Assembly (NCBI GenBank): GCA_963844625.1
Contig: CAWJPF010000028.1
Span: 1 to 64,000 of the forward strand
Length of the DNA: 64,000 nucleotides
From: Palsa-504 sp963844625
GTDB lineage: Bacteria; Actinomycetota; Actinomycetes; Streptosporangiales; Streptosporangiaceae
Direction: 5' to 3'
Shown here piece by piece: positions 41,886-49,605 of this stretch. The translations under genes and the position numbers were made by a program. A model generated the notes under the pieces. The model made no database searches and was not told the DNA's origin. It was given only the letters and a program-made list of their open reading frames with translations. Positions within the stretch are counted from its first letter, which is position 1. Each line of letters opens with the position of its first letter.

Positions 41886-42632
41886 TCACGGATCTTGCCG
41901 TGAACCCGGGAGCCCGTCAATCATCAGGCCGATGGTGAAGCCGAAGCGGTCGTGGCCGGTTCCGGCGGTGAGTTCGGCGGCGTAGCGCTTGCTGTGGGGG
42001 AAGGTGCCGGGCAGTGCGGCGTACCGGCGCAGCAGTTCGTCGCGGCTGACGACCCAGCTGCCGTCGCCGTGGCTACGCTGCTGATTCACCAGGGAGATCT
42101 CGAGGCTGTAGGCGTTGACGTAAAGCGTCAGGGAGTCGGTCGCCCAGGCGGCGGCCTGAGGGTCGATGCCTCCGGCGAGCAGGATGGCGAGCACGCCCTC
42201 GCTGACGCGCAGCGTGTCCAGATTGGACGGAGCGACGGCAAAGGCCGCCCGGGAGATACCGGGGTAGCGCAGGTACTGGTCGCGCAGCTGGGTACAGACG
42301 CTGATGATCTGCTGCCGCCAGGTGGCTGGATCGGGCTCGGGCAGATCGATGGCGGCGCACAGGTGGCCGATGAGCAGCTCGTCCAGGTCCTCTTTATTGA
42401 CGACGTGGGCGTAGAGCGACGACGGGCCTGTCTCTAGCGCGGTGGCCACGCGCCGCATCGTCAGGGCCTGGTATCCCTCTTTTTCCACGATGCCGAACGC
42501 GGTGCTGATGATGGTCTCGACCGTGATCGGCTTCTTGGTGCCGCCGGACGGGCCGCGCCGGGCTGCGGGTGCGCTCGAGCCGGTGCCGAGCTGGTGCCGT
42601 GCGGCGCGCCGTTGCTGCGGGGTCGGTGACAT
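41886..42632 (-). CDS. TetR-family transcriptional regulator, 248 aa
   Basis: A basic 35-residue N-terminal extension is followed by the HTH (TVETIISTAFGIVEKEGYQALTMRRVATALETGPSSLYAHVVNKEDL, about residues 37-83) and a TetR_C-type ligand domain. ATG 42632 is chosen; the upstream frame passes through the operator region. It is divergent from the F420-type oxidoreductase, with a duplicated operator between. It is likely to repress both genes. Confidence 0.85.
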   Translation of the reverse strand: MSPTPQQRRAARHQLGTGSSAPAARRGPSGGTKKPITVETIISTAFGIVEKEGYQALTMRRVATALETGPSSLYAHVVNKEDLDELLIGHLCAAIDLPEPDPATWRQQIISVCTQLRDQYLRYPGISRAAFAVAPSNLDTLRVSEGVLAILLAGGIDPQAAAWATDSLTLYVNAYSLEISLVNQQRSHGDGSWVVSRDELLRRYAALPGTFPHSKRYAAELTAGTGHDRFGFTIGLMIDGLPGSRQDP

Positions 42633-42650
42633 GCGGTCAGTATAGCGAAC

Positions 42651-42688
42651 AGAACGAACGGTGTTCTGTGTCATGCTGAACGGTGTTC
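42651..42688. promoter_or_regulatory. Duplicated TetR-type operator
   Basis: GAACGGTGTTC occurs at 42656-42666 and again at 42678-42688, 22 bp apart (two helical turns). Each is palindromic (GAAC-ggt-GTTC), and the first extends to CAGAAC...GTTCTG. It lies 19-56 bp upstream of the regulator start and about 100 bp before the divergent gene. Confidence 0.65.
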
Positions 42689-42791
42689 GTTTTGATAAGA
42701 ACTCATGATATGAATAGTTCATGATAGTGAGACCAGGGACTGGAGCGCGACAACTCCATATGCACCTCGACCTGCTCGGGGTGAAGGAATC

Positions 42792-43703
42792 GTGACCCCC
42801 AACCGCAAAGTCCTCTTCGGCCTCGGGCTGGAGAGCGGCGTCCACCAAGTGAGCGAGATGCTCGGGCACGCCCGCCTAGCCGACGACGCGGGTCTCGACG
42901 TCGTCAGCCTCTCCGACCATCCCTACTTCGCCGAGCGCGTCGACGCCTACGCCGCGCTGGGGTTCGTTCTGGGCGCAACCAGCAGCATCACCGGGGCGGT
43001 GATCATGACAAACCTGCTAAGCCGTCCCGCTCCCATTCTCGCCCGGACCGTCACGGGACTGTCTACGATCTCTCGCGGTCGTGTCGTTCTCGGCGTGGGT
43101 GCGGGCGGGCTATGGGAGGAAATCGTCGCTCTCGGTGTCCCCCGCCTGTCGGCCGCAGCCCGGGTACGAGCGCTGGAAGAGGCGATCATGGTCGTGAGAG
43201 CGCTCTCCGGCGGCGGCGATCCGGTCACGTTCGACGGCGAGTTCTACCACGTCACCGGGCTGACACCCGCGGCCGCACCAACGCCACCGATCTGGATCGG
43301 ATCGCTCGGCCCGAAGGCGCTGGCAGTAACCGGCCGACGCGCGGACGGATGGATACCAGGACACCTCGCCGACTGGCGCAGCACGCAGGTTGCCGAGTCA
43401 CGGCCCATCATCGACGAAGCGGCTGCTTCGGTAGGGAGAAACCCTACTGATGTTGACACCGTCTACAACGTGTCAGGGCGCCTTACCCGGGTCCCGCTAG
43501 CAGAGACCCGCGACGACGAGGGCCGCTGGATCGGGGGCGGAGTGACGCAGTGGGTAGAGGAACTGACTTTCGCCGTGCTTGAACACGGCGGCGCCGCTTT
43601 CATCTACTTGCTCCCTCCTGGCGACAGCATCAGCGATATGACACTGAACCTCTGGGCACACGAAGTCGTTCCCGCCGTCCGCGAAGCAATCGCCAAGCGC
43701 TGA
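42792..43703 (+). CDS. LLM-class F420-dependent oxidoreductase, 303 aa
   Basis: Luciferase-like TIM barrel with LADDAGLDVVSLSDHPYF near residues 30-47, ISRGRVVLGVGAG near 93-105 and PTPPIWIGSLGPKALAVTGRRADGW near 160-184. The group uses reduced F420 to reduce or oxidise organic substrates. GTG 42792 with AAGGAA upstream is the start. It is probably induced when the divergent TetR protein binds its ligand. Confidence 0.85.
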   Translation: MTPNRKVLFGLGLESGVHQVSEMLGHARLADDAGLDVVSLSDHPYFAERVDAYAALGFVLGATSSITGAVIMTNLLSRPAPILARTVTGLSTISRGRVVLGVGAGGLWEEIVALGVPRLSAAARVRALEEAIMVVRALSGGGDPVTFDGEFYHVTGLTPAAAPTPPIWIGSLGPKALAVTGRRADGWIPGHLADWRSTQVAESRPIIDEAAASVGRNPTDVDTVYNVSGRLTRVPLAETRDDEGRWIGGGVTQWVEELTFAVLEHGGAAFIYLLPPGDSISDMTLNLWAHEVVPAVREAIAKR

Positions 43704-43840
43704 CCTCATCGGTATCCTGCGGTCGGCTCCTGCAGTCTCGAGCTGGCCTGGGAAGATCCAGCGCACCTTGAGGCTGCGGGCTCCTTCGGTGACTGCGCTC
43801 TGAGGCGGCCCAGGCGGGCGGCGGACATGTGCCCGGCTCC

Positions 43841-44668
43841 TCAGGATTTGCCGGATTCGTAGCCTTCGGTGAACAGGTCACCTTGGGCGGCCCCGAGGGC
43901 AGACTTGTCGCCGCCGCGGCCGCGCAGGACGAAGGCGATGCCCACGGCGATGACGGCGCCGGCGATCGGCCCGGCGATGTAGACCCAGTAGCTGGTGAAG
44001 GTGGTGGAGGCCAGGTCGGGTCCGAAGGTGCGGGCCGGGTTCATCGACGCACCGGAGATGGGGCTGCCCCACAGGCCTGCCAGGGCGATGTAGCTGCCGA
44101 CCCCGAACGCGCCGATGATGCCGACGTTCTGGGCGCCCGAGGCGGTGCCCAGGATCACGCTGACCAGGCCCGTGGTCAAGATCAGCTCCATCCAGAACGC
44201 GGCCCCGGCGGAGTAGCCGCTGGCGGGGTAGTTGGACCCGTAGCTGGCGGAGACCTTGATGATCGCGTGCAGGACCAGGGCGGCGAGGGTGGCCCCGGCG
44301 AGCTGCACCACGATGTAGCCGGGCACCCGGGCCCAGGGGAAGTCGCGGCGGACCGCGAAGGCGATGCTGACGGCCGGGTTCAGGTGCGCACCGGAGATCT
44401 TGCCCATGAACAAGATGATGGCCATGACGGTCAGCGCCGGGGCCGTGACGGCGGCGGTGTGGCTGATCACGCCGGGGAAGGCGTGGCCCATCATGCCCCC
44501 GCCCGCGGCCGCCAGTACCAGGAAGAAGGTGCCGAGCAGCTCGGAGAACAGCCGCCGCCACTCTTGCCGCGGGTCGTTGAAGTCGGCGATGCGGTCGATG
44601 ACGTTCTGCTCGTACCGGGCGAGCGGGCCGACTGGGCTCGGCATGGGTGCTGGCTCTGCTGCGGTCAT
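43841..44668 (-). CDS. MIP-family channel (aquaporin/glycerol facilitator type), 275 aa
   Basis: Six helices and two NPA half-helices are present: GAHLNPAVS near residue 94 and GASMNPARTFGPD near 205. The Arg after the second NPA is kept. About 40 hydrophilic residues precede the first helix. It should pass water or small neutral solutes. The selectivity-filter residues cannot be assigned with certainty without an alignment. Confidence 0.85.
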   Translation of the reverse strand: MTAAEPAPMPSPVGPLARYEQNVIDRIADFNDPRQEWRRLFSELLGTFFLVLAAAGGGMMGHAFPGVISHTAAVTAPALTVMAIILFMGKISGAHLNPAVSIAFAVRRDFPWARVPGYIVVQLAGATLAALVLHAIIKVSASYGSNYPASGYSAGAAFWMELILTTGLVSVILGTASGAQNVGIIGAFGVGSYIALAGLWGSPISGASMNPARTFGPDLASTTFTSYWVYIAGPIAGAVIAVGIAFVLRGRGGDKSALGAAQGDLFTEGYESGKS

Positions 44669-45005
44669 GGCTGCCTCACATCGGGGATCAGGTTGGGAAC
44701 TGCGCCCGGATAGACACCCGCCAGAGCAGCGGTGCCGGGGTCCTGCATGTCGGGTTCGGCCGTGATCCGTCCTGAGGCGACGGCGTGCGTCGCTGCGGGG
44801 CGATGCGACTACGCGATGCGCCCGCGCTATTCTCTCCTGTGAGACACCAACGCGTCAGTAAAGTTCTCCTCTGAGACACCATGGCGCCAGTTAAACTCGC
44901 TGCGGCTGATCTGGCCTCACCCGGACTGGGTGGTTGTCCCCGCTCGCCGGGAGGAATTCAGCCGCCGGACGGGCCGGAACGGTGGGCCACGACAGTGCAT
45001 CACCA
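44669..45005. other. Intergenic region with a tandem near-repeat
   Basis: No gene. An imperfect direct repeat with unit about 34 bp lies at 44829-44862 and 44863-44896; both contain TGAGACACCA and CAGTAAA/CAGTTAAA. Such duplicated ends resemble terminal repeats of IS21-like elements, but no transposase is here. Confidence 0.45.
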
Positions 45006-45301
45006 CTGGCACGAACCCTGTTGGTTTATTTCGGCGGGACGCCGCGCGGCGCCCCTGGAGGCCTGGCGGCCCCGCCTACGCCCCCGGCTAGGCCCGCGAC
45101 GCCGGCCAGGCCCGCGACGCCGGCGGCCGCGCGGCGACGCTGCCGGGCCGGCCCCGCCGGCCCCGCCGGTCCCATCCGCGCGTTCTCGCGCAGGCGTAAC
45201 GGATGCCCGGCCCTTTTGCGCGGAGGATTCCCGCTACGCGGAGACTTCCAGGGACGCAGACACACCCGATCCACTGTGGAGTACCAACAGGGTCTGGCAC
45301 G
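45006..45301. mobile_element. Non-autonomous transposable element (MITE-like), copy 1
   Basis: The element at 45014-45293 (280 bp) has inverted ends ACCCTGTTGGT, seen as CCCTGTTGG at 45016 and CCAACAGGG at 45284. It is flanked by an exact 8-bp duplication CTGGCACG (45006-45013 and 45294-45301). It has no coding capacity. The body is very GC-rich and, in inverse orientation, matches 57712-57945 over about 230 bp, including the GTTGGTTTATTTCGGCG end and CACACCCGATCCAC. Mobilisation in trans by an unseen transposase is likely. Confidence 0.75.
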
Positions 45302-45429
45302 GGATCAAGGGGCTGATAGGGGTTCTGTCAAATCCCCAAGCCTGGCCAGCTCAACGCGGGCTTGTTAATGGGCAGGATCGTCTCGGCCGGCAGGGATGCG
45401 CATCCGTCATGGCGGCCTAATCTGCATGT

Positions 45430-46905
45430 ATGACAGCAGTCGCGCAGACCCCCGAGGTGGCGCGGCCAGCGGCGAGGACCGGATGGGACGTCGTCGAGGT
45501 GTGCCTGGCCGCCGCCGCCTTCGCGGTGCTGTGCGTCCTGGTGCTCAGAGCTGTGCCGTACCTTCCCGAGCCAGACGATTACGCCTATCGTGCCTCGATC
45601 GTGGCGATGACCGACGGTCACTTCTTCACCCTGTCGGGGGCGCAGGCACACGCGCTCGCCGGGCAGCTGGCACCTCAGGTGGGCGGCAGCAAGCTGGGTC
45701 CCGGTCCGGGTGGCGGGCCAATCCAGTGGGTGCAGCTGCCGGGCGGCAGGTGGATCAGCGAGAAGGATCCGGGCTACCCGTACCTCGCCGTGGCGTTCCA
45801 GGCGCTCGGCCTCATCCGGCTGGCGCCGCTCTTTTATGGCGCGCTGGCCTGCCTGGGCTTGTACTTCGGCGGCAGGCGCTGGCTCGGCATGTTCGGCGGC
45901 GCGGCCGCCGTCGGCCTGTACTGCTCGTCCGGCGCGGCGATCCTGTTCGCCTGGCGTGATTACATGCCGACCTTTACCGAAGCCTCGCTGATCGCGGCGG
46001 GTACCGGGGCCCTGCTGTGGGCGGTGCTAGCGGCCGAGGCGAGCACCAGGCGCAGGACCTGGGTCGGGCTGGCCGGCTTCGTGGCGCTGGAGGCAGCCAC
46101 GTTCACCCGCTACACCGACATCGTGGTGCTGGGCTGCGCGGTCATCGCGGTGCTAGTGGCGTGGCGGCTGCGGGCCGCGCGGCTGCCGGGCAGCGCGGTC
46201 GCCTGGTGGCTCGCGTCGGTGTGCGTGTTCGGCACCGGGGTCGCGATCTTCGACGCGCTCGTTTACGGCGGCCCGCTGAGGTCTGGCTACCGGCGGGGGG
46301 AGATCACCTTCAGCCTTAGCGCCATCAGCCCGAACTTCCGCTACATGCCAGCCCACCTGATCCAGGCCATGCCCATGCTGGTGCTCGGCCTCACCGCGCT
46401 GCCCGGCATCGCCGTCCTTTGGCTGCGCAGCCGCCGGGCGGGTGGCGAACGAGCCGCGCTGGCCAGGCGTGACCTCGCGGTCGGGGTCGCGCTGGCCGCC
46501 TCTTGGGCCGCTATCTGGGGCCTGTACGCCACCTACACCTGGACCGCGGGCCCGGGCCTCAGCACGCTGCAGGCGGCTCGGTTCTACGTGCCGGCTCTGG
46601 GCGCGATCTCGCTGCTCGGTGCCTGGCTGCTGGTCCGCGTGCCGCGCAGGCAGCCGTTTGCCGCGGTGACTACGCTCGCGGTCGTCGCGGTGCTGTTCGG
46701 GCTTGGTGGCTGGGCCTTCCATGACATGTACCAGTTCCCGTTCGGGTCGCAGCTCGTCGTGGTGCACGGACCTGGCGGCACGGTCGAGCTCATGCCAGGC
46801 CCAGGGGTCACGACCGGCGGACCTGGCCGCGTGGCGCCCGGCGCCCCTGGCCGAGCCGTCCACATCGGGCCGTCTGGCGGGCCCCGTGTCCGCCCGGCAT
46901 CATGA
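45430..46905 (+). CDS. Polytopic membrane protein, glycosyltransferase 39-like, 491 aa
   Basis: About ten or eleven helices are present. The first extracytoplasmic loop has PEPDDYAYRASI, an acidic Asp-Asp pair as in GT-C-fold mannosyl- and arabinosyltransferases. A later loop carries RYMPAH. The C-terminal roughly 60 residues are Gly/Pro-rich. It would use a polyprenyl-phosphate sugar outside the membrane. The family match is by pattern, not by strong motif. Confidence 0.65.
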   Translation: MTAVAQTPEVARPAARTGWDVVEVCLAAAAFAVLCVLVLRAVPYLPEPDDYAYRASIVAMTDGHFFTLSGAQAHALAGQLAPQVGGSKLGPGPGGGPIQWVQLPGGRWISEKDPGYPYLAVAFQALGLIRLAPLFYGALACLGLYFGGRRWLGMFGGAAAVGLYCSSGAAILFAWRDYMPTFTEASLIAAGTGALLWAVLAAEASTRRRTWVGLAGFVALEAATFTRYTDIVVLGCAVIAVLVAWRLRAARLPGSAVAWWLASVCVFGTGVAIFDALVYGGPLRSGYRRGEITFSLSAISPNFRYMPAHLIQAMPMLVLGLTALPGIAVLWLRSRRAGGERAALARRDLAVGVALAASWAAIWGLYATYTWTAGPGLSTLQAARFYVPALGAISLLGAWLLVRVPRRQPFAAVTTLAVVAVLFGLGGWAFHDMYQFPFGSQLVVVHGPGGTVELMPGPGVTTGGPGRVAPGAPGRAVHIGPSGGPRVRPAS

Positions 46906-47098
46906 CCGCCAGCCGATAGGGCAGGTCGCTGTCCGGCCGGGTACCGGGCAGCTGGATCCGCCGGCTGGTTGTTCATATGCCCCGGGTTGTGCCTGTCATG
47001 ACCGCGCCGGCGCAGATGCGCCCCGGCCCCGGCGACCGGAAGCGCCTGCGGCTGGCGGCAGGTCCGCGCTTGCCCTGACCGGCCATGGCCGGCCGGTG

Positions 47099-47875
47099 TC
47101 AGCCGGGTGGCCGGGCGGCTGCGACCAGGGTCATGTGATGACCCGGTATGCCGTACCAGGTCCGCCAGTCCAGCTGCCGCACGGCCACGTCGGTGCAGCC
47201 GGCGTCCCGCAGCACCGCGGCGTAGCGGCCCGCGCCCTGATCGACGATGCGCAGCCGTCCGCCGGGCCGCACGACCCGTGCTGCCTCGCGCAGCGCCTGT
47301 GCCCGCCCGGCGGCGTCCCCGATGTTGGAGAGCGCCAGGCTGCTGACCACCACGTCGAACGAGGCGGACCCGAACGGGAGGTCACGCGCGTCCGCGTCCA
47401 CGAGCTCCATCCGGTCGCGCACGCCCTCGGCCACCGCGTTGCGCTCAGCGGCGGCCCGGCTGTTGCCGCTCTGGTCGCGGCGGCGCCACACGTCCGCTCC
47501 CACCGTCCGGCCGGCGGGCAGCCGCCGGGCCGCCAGCATCAGCACCGCGCCGCGGCCGCATCCCACATCCAGGACGTGCTCGTCACCGCGCAGGCCCAGC
47601 TCATCCAGCAGCTGCGCCCAGATCGCGCGCTTGCCCGGCCCGGTGGAGTACAGGTAACTCGCCGCCGACCCCGCCACCGCCGCGCCGCCCACGGCAGCCA
47701 GCGCGGCAACGGCCGGCCTGCGATGGCGCACCGCCCAGGCTACGGTGCCCGCCAGCCCCGCCTCGATCACGCCGAACACCGCCAGGCCGGTGAACCCGCC
47801 GTCGATGCCGTACCTGCCCCGCTGCCCGGCGCGGTCACCGCGTCCTGCGGCCGGGACCTCCGCGACTGGCTCCAC
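47099..47875 (-). CDS. SAM-dependent methyltransferase with N-terminal membrane helices, 258 aa
   Basis: Two hydrophobic segments (about residues 27-45 and 52-72) precede a class I Rossmann domain with motif I VLDVGCGRGAVL near residue 102, DARDLPFGSASFDVVVSSLAL (motifs II/III) near 160 and the VRPGGRLRIVD strand. The Pro-Gly-Gly turn and final strand are intact. It is probably membrane-tethered. Substrate unknown. Confidence 0.83.
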   Translation of the reverse strand: MEPVAEVPAAGRGDRAGQRGRYGIDGGFTGLAVFGVIEAGLAGTVAWAVRHRRPAVAALAAVGGAAVAGSAASYLYSTGPGKRAIWAQLLDELGLRGDEHVLDVGCGRGAVLMLAARRLPAGRTVGADVWRRRDQSGNSRAAAERNAVAEGVRDRMELVDADARDLPFGSASFDVVVSSLALSNIGDAAGRAQALREAARVVRPGGRLRIVDQGAGRYAAVLRDAGCTDVAVRQLDWRTWYGIPGHHMTLVAAARPPG

Positions 47876-47968
47876 GCCGCCAGTCTGCCAGCAATCCTGA
47901 CCGGCGAGGCTGCCGCCGTTATCTGCGAGCTGCCGTGCGGCGAGCCGGTGAGGGCCGGCGCCGCGGAT

Positions 47969-48559
47969 TTACCGGTCTGGGTGCGCCATCTCGTCGATCA
48001 CGCCAGTCGTGGCCAGGATCAGGATGTCGTTCTCGCCCGGCGCCACCTCGACCCCGTAAGTGTCCCGGACCCTGAACCACCGCTTGGAGACCTCCGCAAC
48101 CTTGTCCCCGTCGCGCTCGATCGTGTACTCGTGGTCGACGATGTTGCCCTGGACATGCAGGTCCGGGCCGTCGTCTACCTTGACGACCCAGCGCTCCCGC
48201 AACGGCGTGATCATGGCCTTCTTGACCACGGCGATGCGCCTGCCACCCGGATCCTCGATCTCCATGCTGTCCTTGACCCGGAGCATGCGTTCCTGGATCT
48301 TGCACAGCTCGCGCCCCTGCATGTCTTCGAACAAGAGCGTCTTGCGGACCCGCAGGGCCTTGCCATCCACCTTGAACACGCGCTCACCGCGATCGTTCTC
48401 GATGACGTAGTCATCGCCGATCGAGATCACCCGCTGGCGCATCTGGTACCGCGTGACGTCGCGGCCTTCACGTCGCTCCTGCCGTCTGCGAAACATTTCC
48501 GGCCCCAGTTCTTCTGTCGAGTGCCCAGCCAGTCTCGTGCTGATCGCCACTGTAGCCAT
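47969..48559 (-). CDS. LURP-one-related (tubby-like beta-barrel) protein, 196 aa
   Basis: After 35 charged residues comes a repeat of short beta strands typical of the LOR/scramblase-like fold: YQMRQRVISIGDDYVIENDRGERVFKVDGKALRVRKTLLFEDMQGRELCKIQE. The final part is VSKRWFRVRDTYGVEVAPGEND. Bacterial members are common and uncharacterised; membrane or lipid association has been proposed. The start is probably ATG 48559. Confidence 0.8.
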   Translation of the reverse strand: MATVAISTRLAGHSTEELGPEMFRRRQERREGRDVTRYQMRQRVISIGDDYVIENDRGERVFKVDGKALRVRKTLLFEDMQGRELCKIQERMLRVKDSMEIEDPGGRRIAVVKKAMITPLRERWVVKVDDGPDLHVQGNIVDHEYTIERDGDKVAEVSKRWFRVRDTYGVEVAPGENDILILATTGVIDEMAHPDR

Positions 48560-48611
48560 CGCATCAGGCGCCGGGCATCGCCCGCAACGAGTGATTGGCC
48601 TGCCCGTCCCG

Positions 48612-49541
48612 TCAGAAAATGGCGATCGGGTTGACTGGCGAGCCGGTCGCTGCGGGGAGCCGGAGAGGCGCGATGACGCAGAGGAATGACCAGCGGTTCA
48701 GCTCCTCGCATACCGCGACGAGGTCGTCGAATTGCAGCCAGTCCAGGAGGTGCAGGCCCATCGCGTTGACGGCGAGCACATGCACGGGAAAGTCGACACC
48801 CTGGGCCGCGCTCGGCGCCGTGTCGTTGTTGCCGTCGCTGCCAAGTACCGCGATCCGCCGTTCCGCGAGGAGTTCCAGGGCCGCTGGATGCAGCCCCGCG
48901 CGCGCATTCGCGGAATCCCACGGCCCGAGGGCCCGGCGCCGCCTGCGGTGGCCGACCCCGACGAAGAGCAGATCGCCCTGTTCGATGCGGACCTCCTGCA
49001 CCGCCTCCGCCGTGATCAGGTCATCGGCGGTCACGTGATCACCCGGCTCCAGCCACGGCACCCCCCGCACTCGCGGGATGTCGAGCAGCAGGCCACGGCC
49101 GGTGATCCCGCCGCTGGCCACCTCGATGGAGAGCTCAGTTGCCCCCGCCGCGGTGACGGCGGCCGCGTCTATGCCGTTGTAGAGGGTCCTGTCGAATATC
49201 ACGTGGGACAGGGCGTCGATGTGGCTGTCGGCGTTGCCGTGGATGTTCATGGCCAGCCGGTCCATGGCGAATGAGAGTCCGCAAGCGGGAACCGGGCCGG
49301 TCCCGGAGTGAGTCATCTGGTGCACGGCGGGATCGGGGTTGTCGGCTGCCGCCTGGCTTTCCACCGGCGCCGCCAGCGACACACTGCGGCCACGCCGGAC
49401 AGTGCTAGCCGCGGCCACCACTTGCGCGGGCGAGAGGTTGTTCAGCGCTCCCCGCCGGTCGGCTGGTCCCCACCGGGACATGTGCTTCACCCGATCGTAA
49501 AGTGCCCGGAACTCGGCCGCGCTCAGCTCCAAGTCACCCAT
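48612..49541 (-). CDS. Cyclase-family (kynurenine formamidase-like) metal hydrolase, 309 aa
   Basis: RWGPADRRGALNNLSPAQVVAAA at about residues 24-46 and the metal-binding block NIHGNADSHIDALSHV near 100-115 identify the family (HxGTHxDxPxH in the formamidases, here HGNADSHIDALSH). It then has GRGLLLDIPR and GDLLFVGVG. ATG 49541 is chosen over an earlier in-frame codon. It probably hydrolyses an amide, ester or lactone. Confidence 0.8.
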   Translation of the reverse strand: MGDLELSAAEFRALYDRVKHMSRWGPADRRGALNNLSPAQVVAAASTVRRGRSVSLAAPVESQAAADNPDPAVHQMTHSGTGPVPACGLSFAMDRLAMNIHGNADSHIDALSHVIFDRTLYNGIDAAAVTAAGATELSIEVASGGITGRGLLLDIPRVRGVPWLEPGDHVTADDLITAEAVQEVRIEQGDLLFVGVGHRRRRRALGPWDSANARAGLHPAALELLAERRIAVLGSDGNNDTAPSAAQGVDFPVHVLAVNAMGLHLLDWLQFDDLVAVCEELNRWSFLCVIAPLRLPAATGSPVNPIAIF

Positions 49542-49605
49542 CCCGCCAGCCTCACGCTCCACGCCTGCGCAGTCAACATCCGCTCCACATGACTTGCCTA
49601 AGTAC

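Noticed and set aside
41886..42869. 327-residue TetR protein with long N-terminal extension
   Set aside because: The extension crosses the AT-rich promoter and twin operators; ATG 42632 gives a normal regulator.
43829..44713. 294-residue Gly/Asp-rich forward frame
   Set aside because: Shadow of the aquaporin gene on the other strand.
46703..48634. 643-residue forward open frame
   Set aside because: It is antisense to the methyltransferase and LURP-one genes; composition is Arg/His/Pro-rich without domains.
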